From Streptosporangiales bacterium (GTDB taxonomy: Bacteria; Actinomycetota; Actinomycetes; Streptosporangiales; WHSR01): a DNA stretch of 40,915 bases. Of the stretch, positions 8,040-16,158 are shown piece after piece (within the stretch, counting starts at the first letter, position 1; each line of letters opens with the position of its first letter). The DNA is taken from positions 1 through 40,915 of the forward strand of contig WHSR01000046.1 of assembly GCA_009379995.1 (NCBI GenBank), read 5' to 3'. A program made the position numbers and the translations under genes. The notes beneath the pieces were generated by a model. It saw nothing but the letters and a program-made list of their open reading frames with translations. It ran no database searches and was not told where the DNA came from.

Positions 8040-8252
8040 ATGCTCGCTCGACTGCGCGCCATCCGTGCTGAGGGCGGCTACGAGTGGTGGGTCCGGCGCA
8101 CGCGCTGGCTGAAGGAGGCGGAGGCATCGATGCAGGACGTGCTGGATCAGCTCGAGGTGCTCCGCCGGCAGAACGAGCAGCTCCGTGCGGAGGTCGCCGG
8201 GCTGCGCGAGTACGTCACCGCCGAGGCCGCCCCTCCCACGCAACGGGACTGA
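8040..8252 (+). CDS. Small coiled-coil protein, hypothetical
   Basis: 70 residues. It starts 'MLARLRAIRAEGGYEWWVRR', is rich in charged residues, and contains a leucine heptad-like coiled coil at about residues 31-59 ('LDQLEVLRRQNEQLRAEV'). No family was recognised and no function is proposed. The amphipathic heptads and lack of rare codons support translation, but there is no strong ribosome-binding site and it sits in a poorly coding stretch. The hairpin repeat at 8266 follows 13 nt after its stop. Confidence 0.4.
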   Translation: MLARLRAIRAEGGYEWWVRRTRWLKEAEASMQDVLDQLEVLRRQNEQLRAEVAGLREYVTAEAAPPTQRD

Positions 8253-8265
8253 TAACACCCCCAAC

Positions 8266-8290
8266 ACCCTGCAGATGCAGGGTTGATGCC
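8266..8290. repeat. Hairpin repeat, copy 1
   Basis: A 25-nt sequence identical to 11980-12004. Its core is ACCCTGCA-GA-TGCAGGGT, an 8-bp perfect inverted repeat with a two-base centre, followed by TGATGCC. The flanks of the two copies differ. It lies between the small coiled-coil ORF and the CitE-like gene. It looks like a dispersed intergenic palindromic repeat (REP-like) or a conserved protein-binding site. Confidence 0.75.
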
Positions 8291-8383
8291 GCACGGCGGC
8301 GTGGCGAGGATCGAGACGATGACAAGCACTGTCCTCGGTCCCCGGGTCGTCCGGCCCGGCCGCCGGCGCGCGATCATGCCGTT

Positions 8384-9211
8384 ATGACTACAGGCCCCGC
8401 GCTCCTGTTCTGTCCCGCCGACCGGCCGGACCGCTTCGCCAAGGCACTCGCGGCCGCGGACGGGGTGATCCTCGATCTCGAGGACGGCGTCGGGGTCGGC
8501 CGCAAGCAGGAGGCACGCGCCAGCCTCGCGGCGGCCGCGGCCGAACTGCCGGCGGACCGGACGATCGTCCGCATCAACGTGCCGGAGAGCGACGAGGGAC
8601 AAGCGGACCTCGCCGTCGTGCGATCCTCGCCCCTCGACACCGTCATGCTCCCCAAGGCCGACGACCCGGACGTGGTCGAGTCGCTCGCGCCGCTGAAGGT
8701 CGTGGCACTGTGCGAGACCGCGCGGGGCGTGCTGGCGGCCCGGGAGATCGCCGAAGCCCGCAACTGTGTCGCGTTGATGTGGGGCGGTGAGGATCTCGTC
8801 GCCGACATCGGGGGACGGCGGAGCCGGCGTGCGGACGGCGGCTACCTGCCGGTGGTCACGCATGCGCGCGCCACGATCCTGCTGGCGAGCGCGGCGGCCA
8901 GGGTCCTGGCGTGGGACGGCGTGTACCTCGCCATCGACGACCTCGCGGGCCTCGCCGCGGAGACCGACGACGCCGTCGCGATGGGTTTCGCGGCCAAGGT
9001 CGCCGTCCATCCGAGCCAGGTGCCGGTCATCCGCGCGGCCTTCTCCGCCGACGCGGAGGCCGTGGCGTGGGCGAGGGACCTGCTCGAGGCGGCGGAGCAG
9101 GCGGGTGCCGGCGTCTTCCGCTTCCGGGGCCAGATGGTGGACGGCCCGTTGATCGCCCAGGCCCGGGCGATCGTCGCCGCCGCGGGGACGCAAGCCGACC
9201 AGGCGAGGTGA
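8384..9211 (+). CDS. HpcH/HpaI aldolase / CitE-like CoA lyase
   Basis: 275 residues, the usual size for CitE-like proteins that cleave or form malyl-, citramalyl- or related CoA esters in a TIM barrel. Family signatures are present: 'GVILDLEDGVG' (acidic metal-binding region), 'TIVRINVP', 'VMLPKADDPD', 'VALCETARGVLAAREIAEA' with the metal-ligand Glu, 'LMWGGEDLVADIG' and 'AKVAVHPSQVPVI' near the C-terminus. ATG 8384 is the first start that keeps the N-terminal strand; it lacks a clear ribosome-binding site. The enoyl-CoA hydratase gene starts 3 nt after its stop, so the two form an operon. The substrate is unknown; CoA-ester cleavage in a degradation pathway is likely. Confidence 0.9.
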   Translation: MTTGPALLFCPADRPDRFAKALAAADGVILDLEDGVGVGRKQEARASLAAAAAELPADRTIVRINVPESDEGQADLAVVRSSPLDTVMLPKADDPDVVESLAPLKVVALCETARGVLAAREIAEARNCVALMWGGEDLVADIGGRRSRRADGGYLPVVTHARATILLASAAARVLAWDGVYLAIDDLAGLAAETDDAVAMGFAAKVAVHPSQVPVIRAAFSADAEAVAWARDLLEAAEQAGAGVFRFRGQMVDGPLIAQARAIVAAAGTQADQAR

Positions 9212-9214
9212 ACA

Positions 9215-9988
9215 TTGTCAGTCGATCTCAGCGTCGAAGACGCGATCGCCACGATCACCATCAACCGACCGGAGCGCCACAACGCGATGGACGCGGCGAC
9301 CTACGAGGCGCTGTCGGAGGCCTGGCAGCGGGTACGGGACGACGGCGACATCAAGGTGGCCCTCGTGACCGGCGCCGGTGATCGCGCCTTCAGCGCGGGC
9401 GCGGACCTCAAGTCGTTCATCTCCTCGCCGGGTGACCTCTCCCGATTCTGGGAGACTCAGCGCGGACAGCTGCTCAACCGCGGCCTCGAGGTATGGAAGC
9501 CGGTCGTCGCGGCGGTCAACGGCTATTGCCTCGGCGGCGGAATGACGCTCCTGCTGGCGACCGACCTCAGGGTCGCGGCGCGCGGGGCCACGTTCGGCCT
9601 GAGTGAGGTGAAGCGCGGTCTCCTACCGGCCAACGGGGGAACCCAACGGGTACTCGAGCAGCTGCCGCACCCCGTCGCCATGGAGATGCTCCTGCTCGGC
9701 GAGCCGATCGACGCGGAGACCGCGTTGCGATGGGGGCTGGTGAACCGGGTGGTGGACGCGCCGGACGTACTGCCGACCGCGAGGGAGTACGCGCGACGTC
9801 TCGCGGCGCTCCCGCCGCTGGCCGTGCAGGCGTGCAAGGAGCTGGCCGCCCGGGCCCGCGACATGGATCGCACGTCGGGCCTGCGGCTGGAGCAGACGAT
9901 GCTGCGGATGCTGCAGTTCACCGAGGACGCCCAGGAGGGAACGGCGGCGTTCGCGGAGCGGCGCAGCCCGGCCTTCCACGGAAGGTAG
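9215..9988 (+). CDS. Enoyl-CoA hydratase/isomerase family protein
   Basis: 257 residues starting at TTG 9215 with GCGAGGTGAA upstream. Crotonase-fold markers are clear: 'ATITINRPERHNAMDAATYE', the oxyanion-hole segment 'DRAFSAGADLKSF', the second one 'VAAVNGYCLGGGMTLLLATD', and 'GLSEVKRGLLPANGGTQRV', in which the crotonase catalytic Glu position is partly altered. The C-terminal helices are of normal length. It is coupled to the CitE-like gene, and together they could hydrate and cleave an unsaturated CoA ester. It ends before a strong hairpin shared with the convergent response regulator gene. Confidence 0.92.
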   Translation: MSVDLSVEDAIATITINRPERHNAMDAATYEALSEAWQRVRDDGDIKVALVTGAGDRAFSAGADLKSFISSPGDLSRFWETQRGQLLNRGLEVWKPVVAAVNGYCLGGGMTLLLATDLRVAARGATFGLSEVKRGLLPANGGTQRVLEQLPHPVAMEMLLLGEPIDAETALRWGLVNRVVDAPDVLPTAREYARRLAALPPLAVQACKELAARARDMDRTSGLRLEQTMLRMLQFTEDAQEGTAAFAERRSPAFHGR

Positions 9989-10004
9989 CACTCGGCCCTC
10001 TGAC

Positions 10005-10066
10005 GCCGAGATCTATGTTGTGGGGCCGCTAACCGGGCAAAACGGTCCCACAACATAGATCTCGGC
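10005..10066. terminator. Long perfect hairpin, bidirectional terminator candidate
   Basis: Arms of 20 perfectly complementary bases (10005-10024 and 10047-10066, beginning GCCGAGATCTATGTTGTGGG) extend inward by four more pairs, one of them G-U, leaving a 14-nt loop. It sits exactly between the convergent enoyl-CoA hydratase and response regulator genes. There is no U-run on either side. Its length and perfection exceed most terminators, so it may be a repeat element doing that job. Confidence 0.75.
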
Positions 10067-10075
10067 GGAAGGACG

Positions 10076-10687
10076 CTAGATCAGCCGCATCCTCCGCGCC
10101 TCGGCTAGGGCCTCGATACGGGTGTGCGTGCCGGTCTTCTCCAGGATCGACTGCACGTACGTCCGTACCGTGTTGACCGAGAGGTGGAGCTCGGCCGCGA
10201 TGTCCGCGCTGGTCATGCCGCGGGCGACGAGTCGGAGCACATCGTGCTCGCGCTGCGTGATGCCCGCCGCCCCGCGCGGACCGTTGGCGTCGCGCGACAG
10301 GATGTCCAGGCGGGGATCCAGAACCATCTCGCCGCGCCGTACCCGCTCAAGCAGCGGTACGAGGTCGAGCTCGGAGGCGTCCTTGAGCAGGATTCCCGCG
10401 GCGCCCTCGGCGAGGCAGGCGTCCAGCAGCGCCTCGTCGTCGAAACCCGTCAGCACCACGGTCTTCGCGCCGGGCGCGACCCGCCTGAGCTCGCGGCAGA
10501 CCTCGGGGGCGAGCCCGTCGGGCAGCCGGAGGTCGAGGACCACGATCTCGGGCTGGGTCCTCGCCGCTTCCACGAGGCAACCCTCGCCCGTCGTGGCCTC
10601 GCCGACGATCCGCCAGGACGACCCGTCGAGCAGTTCACGCAGGCCCTTCAGCACGATCGGGTGATCGTCGACGAGCAGAACGGTCAT
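10076..10687 (-). CDS. NarL/LuxR-type response regulator
   Basis: 203 residues from ATG 10687. The receiver domain at about 1-120 shows the acidic pair D7/D8, phosphoacceptor D52 in 'VVLDLRLPDG' and the conserved Lys in 'GILLKDAS'. The C-terminal LuxR/GerE helix-turn-helix at about 140-200 shows 'ITQREHDVLRLVARGMTSAD' and 'SVNTVRTYVQSILEKTG'. It lies 8 nt downstream of the sensor kinase gene and is certainly its partner. Targets are unknown; the flanking CitE/hydratase and molybdenum hydroxylase operons are the obvious candidates. Confidence 0.95.
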   Translation of the reverse strand: MTVLLVDDHPIVLKGLRELLDGSSWRIVGEATTGEGCLVEAARTQPEIVVLDLRLPDGLAPEVCRELRRVAPGAKTVVLTGFDDEALLDACLAEGAAGILLKDASELDLVPLLERVRRGEMVLDPRLDILSRDANGPRGAAGITQREHDVLRLVARGMTSADIAAELHLSVNTVRTYVQSILEKTGTHTRIEALAEARRMRLI

Positions 10688-10695
10688 CGGGCGCC

Positions 10696-11898
10696 TCAGG
10701 CTCGGGCGGGTGTGCTGGGAATCGACGCGCACACGGTCGCGCCGCCGTCCTCGTTGTCGTGGATCGTGAGCTGCCCGCCGAGGAGGCCCACCCGATAGCA
10801 AAGGTTGGGCAGACCGAAGTGCTCGCCGGCATCGGCGGCGGTGATGGAACCCAACTCGAACCCGGGCGGCAGACCCGGCCCGTCGTCCTGGACAACCAGC
10901 CTGACCTCGCACTCGTTGCCCATGAGGCTGACGATCACGGCAGCGCCCGGTGCGTGCTTCGCCACGTTCGCCAGCGCCTCGCGGACGACCGCCGCCAGCA
11001 CACCGGTGGTCTCCGGGGACTGTGCGGGTACCCGATCGAGCACGACGAACTCGACGGGCACCTGGGTCCGGTCGGTGAAGCTGTCGATGACCGTCCGCAG
11101 GGTCAGCGGCAGGCCCTGTTCGGGCCGTACCGGCACGGCCGCGCGCAACGCTGTGCGTACCGCCGACGCGGCGGAGGACGCGAAGGACTCGATCCGCTCC
11201 AGCTCGCGGTCGGCGTCCGGACGGTTGTCGGGCATCGCCTTCCGCGCCCGCCGTGCCGACGAACCGATGGCGAAGAGCAGCTGTGTCACGTCGTCGTGCA
11301 ACGCCGTCGCGATGCGCTGCCGCTCCTCCGCGCGGGCGAGCTCGATGATCTCCTGCGCCCTCCTCGCCGTACCGATCAGGGCACCCAGGTGCCGGGACAC
11401 CTCGAAGAGCACGTCGATCTCGCGGTCGCTCAGCGCGCCGTCCACCCGACGACCGGCGAACAGCAGACCCACGAATCGGCCGTCGGAGCACAGCGGCACA
11501 CCGGCCGCTCCCCCGACACGCTCACGGTCGACCATGAGGCCGACGAAGTCGCGCGTCGCGGTCTCGCTCGTGTAGTCGTCGACGGACACGAGTCCGCCGG
11601 TGCTCGCCACCATCCCGCCGATACCGGCGCCGGGCGGGATGCGCAGGCCGGTGAGGTCCACCTCCCGGTGCCCGCGCTCGGCCCCGACCACCAGCCAAGG
11701 GTCCTCCATGTCTCCCCCGGCGGCCGTCGCGGACGGGTCCACCCAGGTCACGCAGATCAGATGGTCGTGCAGCAGCCGGTGTACCTCGACCGCCGCCCGC
11801 GCGGAGAGGACGTCCAGGTCGATCACGCCGGACAGGCGTTGCGGCAGCACGTCTAGGGCCGACCACTGGCCGACGCCCGACGACGGGGTTGGTTCCAC
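10696..11898 (-). CDS. Sensor histidine kinase, GAF + HisKA_3 type
   Basis: 400 residues from GTG 11898, without transmembrane segments, so probably cytoplasmic. An N-terminal GAF-like sensory domain spans about 25-180. A HisKA_3 dimerisation domain follows with phosphoacceptor H201 in 'ALHDDVTQLLF'. The HATPase domain has an N-box around N311 ('REALANVAKHAPG') and a G-box 'DDGPGLP' at 338-344. GAF-containing NarL-type kinases often sense small ligands, redox or gases; here the ligand is unknown. The response regulator gene follows at once. The start is about 80 nt from the hairpin repeat at 11980. Confidence 0.93.
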   Translation of the reverse strand: MEPTPSSGVGQWSALDVLPQRLSGVIDLDVLSARAAVEVHRLLHDHLICVTWVDPSATAAGGDMEDPWLVVGAERGHREVDLTGLRIPPGAGIGGMVASTGGLVSVDDYTSETATRDFVGLMVDRERVGGAAGVPLCSDGRFVGLLFAGRRVDGALSDREIDVLFEVSRHLGALIGTARRAQEIIELARAEERQRIATALHDDVTQLLFAIGSSARRARKAMPDNRPDADRELERIESFASSAASAVRTALRAAVPVRPEQGLPLTLRTVIDSFTDRTQVPVEFVVLDRVPAQSPETTGVLAAVVREALANVAKHAPGAAVIVSLMGNECEVRLVVQDDGPGLPPGFELGSITAADAGEHFGLPNLCYRVGLLGGQLTIHDNEDGGATVCASIPSTPARA

Positions 11899-11979
11899 GC
11901 CTCTGTCCCGAACCGGAGTCCACGGAGAAGATCACAGCAGGTCTTACCCACACCCTAGAGGCCGGTCCGGTCCGGCAAA

Positions 11980-12004
11980 ACCCTGCAGATGCAGGGTTGA
12001 TGCC
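11980..12004. repeat. Hairpin repeat, copy 2
   Basis: Identical over 25 nt to 8266-8290. Here the inverted repeat extends to 9-bp arms, AACCCTGCA/TGCAGGGTT, around GA. It lies between the kinase start and a truncated GlcG/HbpS-like reading frame. The two copies bracket the CitE-hydratase and two-component genes. Confidence 0.75.
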
Positions 12005-12062
12005 CTGGTGGGCGGTCTGCAGAATCGGGCCAACGATCCTCGACCGGATAGGAACCCAGTGA

Positions 12063-12323
12063 CCGATCCCTCGCGTCCTTCGCGCACCGTATCCGAGCGC
12101 CGACGTCGCCACGCAGAAGGCGTGGTCGGCGGTCGCCTGGAACATGCCGACCAGCGATTGGCTCCCGTTCATCAAGGACGACCCGGTGCTGCTCGAAGGG
12201 GTACCCCGAATCTCCGGACTGACCGTCCTGCCCGGCGGTCTCCCGATCAGGGTGGGCGGCGCGTTGATCGGCGGCATCGGCGTGTCCGGCTCGCACTACG
12301 GCATCGGACCGCCTCGGCGGTGA
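12063..12323 (+). pseudogene. Fragment of GlcG/HbpS-type heme-binding family gene
   Basis: Between stops at 12060 and 12321 the plus strand reads a coherent but incomplete protein. It has 'ADVATQKAWSAVAWNMPTSD', then 'FIKDDPVLLEG', then 'LPGGLPIRVGGALIGGIGVSG'. This is the middle and late part of the GlcG/HbpS (DUF336) fold. The N-terminal helix and the last helix of the usual ~140-residue protein are missing, and there is no start codon with a ribosome-binding site except an internal ATG at 12144. It ends 20 nt before the molybdenum hydroxylase FAD gene, where GlcG-like genes are sometimes found. I read it as a deletion remnant. Confidence 0.6.
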
Positions 12324-12342
12324 ACAAGGGTGAGGTGACCGC

Positions 12343-13212
12343 GTGCGTCCAGCATCGTTCGAGTACGTCAGGCCCCCGTCGACAGCCGAGGCGTGCCGCG
12401 CGCTCGCCGACGGCGGGACGGCGCTGGCCGGAGGACAGAGCCTGCTGCCGCTCCTCAAGCTCCGCGCGGTACGGCCCGCGTTGGTGGTCGACCTGAACAG
12501 GATCACCGAGCTGCAGGGCATCGGCAACGGGGAGGCGACCGAGCTCGCCATCGGCGCGATGACCCGGCACCAGCACGTCGCCGACGATCCCGTCGTCGCC
12601 TCCGCCGTCCCACTGCTCGCGGAGGCGGCGAGGCGGACGGGTGACATGCAGGTACGTGCGCGCGGGACGATCGGCGGGAACGTGTGCTTCGCCGACCCGA
12701 GGGCCAACATGTCGACGGCGCTCGTTGCGCTGGGTGCGGTGGCCGTGGTCGAGCGCACGGCCGGGTCCCGCCAGGTCCCGGTCGCGGAGATGTTCAGCGA
12801 CACCAGGGTGTCGGCCCTGCGGCCCGGCGAGCTGCTGACCCGGCTTCACGTCCCGCTCGGCGCGGGCGCCGACCGCGGCGTCTACCTGGAGTTCGCTCCC
12901 CAGCCGAACGGCGTGCCCATCGTGAACGTCGCGGTGGTACCCGGCGACGGCGAGCTCGCCGGACCGCGCATCGCGGTCGGCGGCCTGCTCCGCACGACGT
13001 GTCGGGCCACACAGGTCGAGAAGGCCGTCCGCCTGGAGGGAGCGACGTCGGCGGCGATCCGGCGGGGGATCGAGGGCCTCCTCGCCGACCACGAGGGTTA
13101 CGCGGACCCGCGCGGCGACACGGCCTACCGGGCCAGGCTCGCCTCGGTCCTCATCGGCCGCGGGCTGGAACGCGCGGCGCGGGGCCCGCGGACGACCGAA
13201 CGGGAGGTGTGA
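12343..13212 (+). CDS. Molybdenum hydroxylase FAD-binding medium subunit (CoxM-like)
   Basis: 289 residues from GTG 12343. The N-terminal FAD (PCMH-type) domain is seen in 'GTALAGGQSLLPLLKLR' and 'ARGTIGGNVCFADPRA', the two FAD-contacting loops of the xanthine dehydrogenase/CO dehydrogenase medium-subunit family. The CO_deh_flav_C domain occupies about the last 100 residues. The subunit passes electrons from the 2Fe-2S protein to an acceptor. It is first in a three-subunit operon; the 2Fe-2S gene begins 1 nt after its stop. Confidence 0.92.
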   Translation: MRPASFEYVRPPSTAEACRALADGGTALAGGQSLLPLLKLRAVRPALVVDLNRITELQGIGNGEATELAIGAMTRHQHVADDPVVASAVPLLAEAARRTGDMQVRARGTIGGNVCFADPRANMSTALVALGAVAVVERTAGSRQVPVAEMFSDTRVSALRPGELLTRLHVPLGAGADRGVYLEFAPQPNGVPIVNVAVVPGDGELAGPRIAVGGLLRTTCRATQVEKAVRLEGATSAAIRRGIEGLLADHEGYADPRGDTAYRARLASVLIGRGLERAARGPRTTEREV

Positions 13213-13213
13213 C

Positions 13214-13684
13214 ATGGGTGGCTTGGTGCCCCTCGACACCGAGGTGAACGGCGAACGTCACCGGCGAGAGGTGGAGCCGCGGCTGCTCCTGGTGGACTTC
13301 CTCCGGGAGTACCTCCGGCTGACCGGGACACACAGCGGCTGCGACGACGGGCTCTGCGGAGCCTGCACGGTGCTCGTCGACGGCGAGCCGGTCAAGAGCT
13401 GCCTGATGCTCGCCGCACAGGTCGACGGCGCCCGCATCACCACCGTGGAGGGCCTGCGCGCAGAAGACGGCCCGCACCCCGTCCAACAGGCGTTCGTCGA
13501 TGCGGAAGCCGTCCAGTGCGGCTACTGCACCCCCGGCTTCGTCGTCGCGGCGACTGCCCTCCTGGCACGCGATGCCGCACCGACCGACGACGGCGTCCGC
13601 GAAGGGCTCGTGGGCAACCTGTGTCGGTGCGGCTGCTACCAGAACATCCGCAAGGCAGTCCGCTCGGTGGGTGGTTCACGGTGA
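13214..13684 (+). CDS. Molybdenum hydroxylase 2Fe-2S small subunit (CoxS-like)
   Basis: 156 residues. The plant-type 2Fe-2S cluster motif appears in 'GCDDGLCGACTVLVDG' with a later Cys in 'VKSCLM'. The second four-cysteine cluster appears in 'QCGYCTPGF' and 'GNLCRCGCYQNIRKAV'. The usual CRCTGY is CRCGCY here, giving one extra cysteine. ATG 13214 has GGGAGGTGTGAC upstream. The large subunit starts as GTGA overlapping the stop, so the genes are translationally coupled. Confidence 0.93.
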   Translation: MGGLVPLDTEVNGERHRREVEPRLLLVDFLREYLRLTGTHSGCDDGLCGACTVLVDGEPVKSCLMLAAQVDGARITTVEGLRAEDGPHPVQQAFVDAEAVQCGYCTPGFVVAATALLARDAAPTDDGVREGLVGNLCRCGCYQNIRKAVRSVGGSR

Positions 13685-16158
13685 CCGTCGACGAGATGCG
13701 CCAGCAGCCCTGGGTCGGACGCCGTATCCCCCGGCAGGAGGACAACCGCCTGGTCACCGGGACGGGACGGTTCGCCGACGACGTCACACCGCAGGGCGCC
13801 CTGCACTGCGCGATCCTGCGCAGCCCGCACCCACACGCCCGCATCGTCCGGGTCGACGTCGCCAGGGCCCGCTCCATGCCCGGAGTCGTTGCCGCCGTGA
13901 GCGGCGCCGAGGCGCGCGAGCACTGGGCGCCGCTCCCGCCGAACTTCGCCCTGCCCGGGATCGTCGCGCCGCGCGTCTACGGACTCGCGGTCGACAAGGT
14001 GGTGTACGAGGGCGAGCCGGTCGCCGCGGTGGCGGCGACCGACAGGTACCTCGCGGAGGACGCGCTCGAGGCCATCGAGGTCGAGTACGAGGTGCTGGAG
14101 CCGGTCATGGACGTCGACGAGGGGGCGGTCGACTGGTACGGCGACGGCTCGCCAGCCTCGCCGGCCTCGCCGCGTCTCTACGACGAGTGGGACGACAACG
14201 TCCAGGTCCGGTACGACTTCGCCTACGGCGACGTGGAACGCTCCTTCGGCGAGGCCGACGCGGTGGTCGAGGCACGTGTCGCCGTCCACCGCTACGCCGC
14301 GGTGCCGCTGGAGCCCCGCGCCGTCGTCGCGGAGTACGACCCCGACGGCCGCACCCTCACGGTCCGTGTCGCGACGCAGGTCCCGCACCAGATGAGGACG
14401 ACGTACGCACGGATCTTCGGGCTGCCGGAGACCTCGGTGCGGGTGCTCACCGGGGACGTCGGCGGCGGCTACGGGTCGAAGGGGCAGGCCGACGGGGACG
14501 TGGTACCGATCCTGCTGTCGATACTGACCGGCCGCCCGGTGAAGTGGGCGGAGACTCGCGAGGAATGGATGCTGGCGGGCCCGGTCGGCTCGCGCGGCTA
14601 CGTACACCACGCCGAGCTCGCGCTGCGCAGCGACGGGACGGTCCTCGCCCTTCGCGACCGCCTGCTGGCCGACGTCGGCTGCGACGGCGTCGTCCGCGCG
14701 ATCGGCCTCGCGGCCCTGATCGTCGGCGCGACGTACATCCCCGGCCCGTACCGCATTGACGCCTACGACGTGCGGGTCCGCGGCCTGGTGACGAACAAGC
14801 CGGCCTACGGCGCGTACCGGGGGTACGGCAAGGACATCGCCAACCAGCTCATCGAGCGGCTGATGGACAAGGCGGCAGCGGCGCTGGGCATGGATCCGCT
14901 GGAGCTGCGCCGCCGCAACCTACTTACCGAGTTCCCGCACGAGATCTGCACCGGCCCGATCATCGAGAGCGGCAGCTTCGTCGAGTGTCTCGACCTCGTG
15001 CAGGAGAAGATGGACCTGCCCGCGCTGCGCCGGGAGCAGGAGCGGGCGAGGGCGAACGGGCGGTTCCTCGGCGTCGGCGTCGTTTCGACGATGGAGCCGT
15101 CCGCCGGCGCGATCCCGATGTCGGTCTTCAGCGGGTTCGAGAGCGCGACGGTACGCCTGCACCCGGACGGCACGGTCACCGCACTCACCGGCCTGCAGCC
15201 CATCGGCCAGGGCGTACAGACGTCGTACGCGCAGGTGGTCGCCGACTGCGTCGGGGTTTCGCCCGCGGACGTGCGGGTGCGCTGGGGCGACACCGACGCC
15301 GTGCCGTACGGGCTCGGCGCGTACGCGAGCCGGGGCGCCACCTTCGGCGTCGCGGCCGCGCACCAGGCGGCGACCGAGGTCGGGCGCAAGCTGCTGCTGG
15401 CCGCGAGCGTCGCCCTGGAGGTCACGCCCGACGACCTCGAGCTCGGGGGCGGCACGGTGCGGGCGAAGGGATCCCCGGGCACCGCGATGGACGTCGCCGA
15501 CGTGGCGCAACGCACCTACTTCCAGCCGGGGCCGTACGCGATGCTCCCCGGTGAGAAGGAACCGGTGCTCGAGGCCAGCGCCGTCTACACCAACCCCGAG
15601 GTCAACTGGCTGCCGGACGAGCACGGCCGGCTACGCATCTACCCCACCCACGGCTCGGGCGCCATGGGCTGCCTCGTCGAGGTGGACGTGGAGACCGGCG
15701 GGGTCGACGTGCGGAAGGTCTGGTACGTGCACGACTCCGGCCGGCTCATCAACCCGGGCATCGTGGAGAACCAGCTGATCGGCAGCAGCGTCCAGGCCTT
15801 CGGCGGCACCATGTTCGAGCAGATCGTCTACGACGACGCCGGCACGCTGCTGACCCGGACGCTCGGCGACTACCAGCTACCGAACGCCGCGTCGGTGCCC
15901 GACATCGAGGTCTCGCACATCGAGACGCCCTCCCCCATCACCCCGCTCGGCACGAAGGGCCTCGGCGAGGGGGGCCACATCGGCATCGGCGCGGTGCTGC
16001 TGTCCGCCGTCGAAGACGCCCTGCGTCCGTTCGGCGCCGAGGTGCTCGAGACGCCGTTGACTCCACCCCGCATCCTCCAGCTGATCGACAGGGCCCGGGA
16101 GAGCCGGGCTCGGGAAAGCCGCGCGCAGACGGCGGGGGCCGTGCGTGACGATGTCTGA
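13681..16158 (+). CDS. Molybdenum hydroxylase large subunit, not form I CoxL
   Basis: 825 residues from GTG 13681, which overlaps the small-subunit stop; the frame is open further upstream, but that would overlap the 2Fe-2S gene. Xanthine dehydrogenase-family large-subunit domains are in order: the N-terminal 'a/b hammerhead' part (about 20-130), then the molybdopterin-binding part with 'GDVGGGYGSKG' and, at 375-384, AYGAYRGYGK. The catalytic Glu lies in 'GTKGLGEGGHIG' near the C-terminus. The active-site loop lacks the Cys of form I CO dehydrogenase (AYxCSFR), so the substrate is another compound, perhaps an N-heterocycle or aldehyde. A short Pro-Ala-Ser repeat is at about 158-164. Confidence 0.92.
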   Translation: MTVDEMRQQPWVGRRIPRQEDNRLVTGTGRFADDVTPQGALHCAILRSPHPHARIVRVDVARARSMPGVVAAVSGAEAREHWAPLPPNFALPGIVAPRVYGLAVDKVVYEGEPVAAVAATDRYLAEDALEAIEVEYEVLEPVMDVDEGAVDWYGDGSPASPASPRLYDEWDDNVQVRYDFAYGDVERSFGEADAVVEARVAVHRYAAVPLEPRAVVAEYDPDGRTLTVRVATQVPHQMRTTYARIFGLPETSVRVLTGDVGGGYGSKGQADGDVVPILLSILTGRPVKWAETREEWMLAGPVGSRGYVHHAELALRSDGTVLALRDRLLADVGCDGVVRAIGLAALIVGATYIPGPYRIDAYDVRVRGLVTNKPAYGAYRGYGKDIANQLIERLMDKAAAALGMDPLELRRRNLLTEFPHEICTGPIIESGSFVECLDLVQEKMDLPALRREQERARANGRFLGVGVVSTMEPSAGAIPMSVFSGFESATVRLHPDGTVTALTGLQPIGQGVQTSYAQVVADCVGVSPADVRVRWGDTDAVPYGLGAYASRGATFGVAAAHQAATEVGRKLLLAASVALEVTPDDLELGGGTVRAKGSPGTAMDVADVAQRTYFQPGPYAMLPGEKEPVLEASAVYTNPEVNWLPDEHGRLRIYPTHGSGAMGCLVEVDVETGGVDVRKVWYVHDSGRLINPGIVENQLIGSSVQAFGGTMFEQIVYDDAGTLLTRTLGDYQLPNAASVPDIEVSHIETPSPITPLGTKGLGEGGHIGIGAVLLSAVEDALRPFGAEVLETPLTPPRILQLIDRARESRARESRAQTAGAVRDDV

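Noticed and set aside
8147..9193. A 348-codon minus-strand frame over the CitE-like gene
   Set aside because: It is antisense to a conserved aldolase-type enzyme and has no start signal.
12247..13239. A 330-codon minus-strand frame over the FAD subunit gene
   Set aside because: The plus strand has a coupled, conserved three-subunit operon; the antisense product is arginine-rich without domains.
13681..16158. Calling this large subunit a carbon monoxide dehydrogenase
   Set aside because: It lacks the AYxCSFR loop with the copper-binding Cys; only the protein at 31995-34349 has it.
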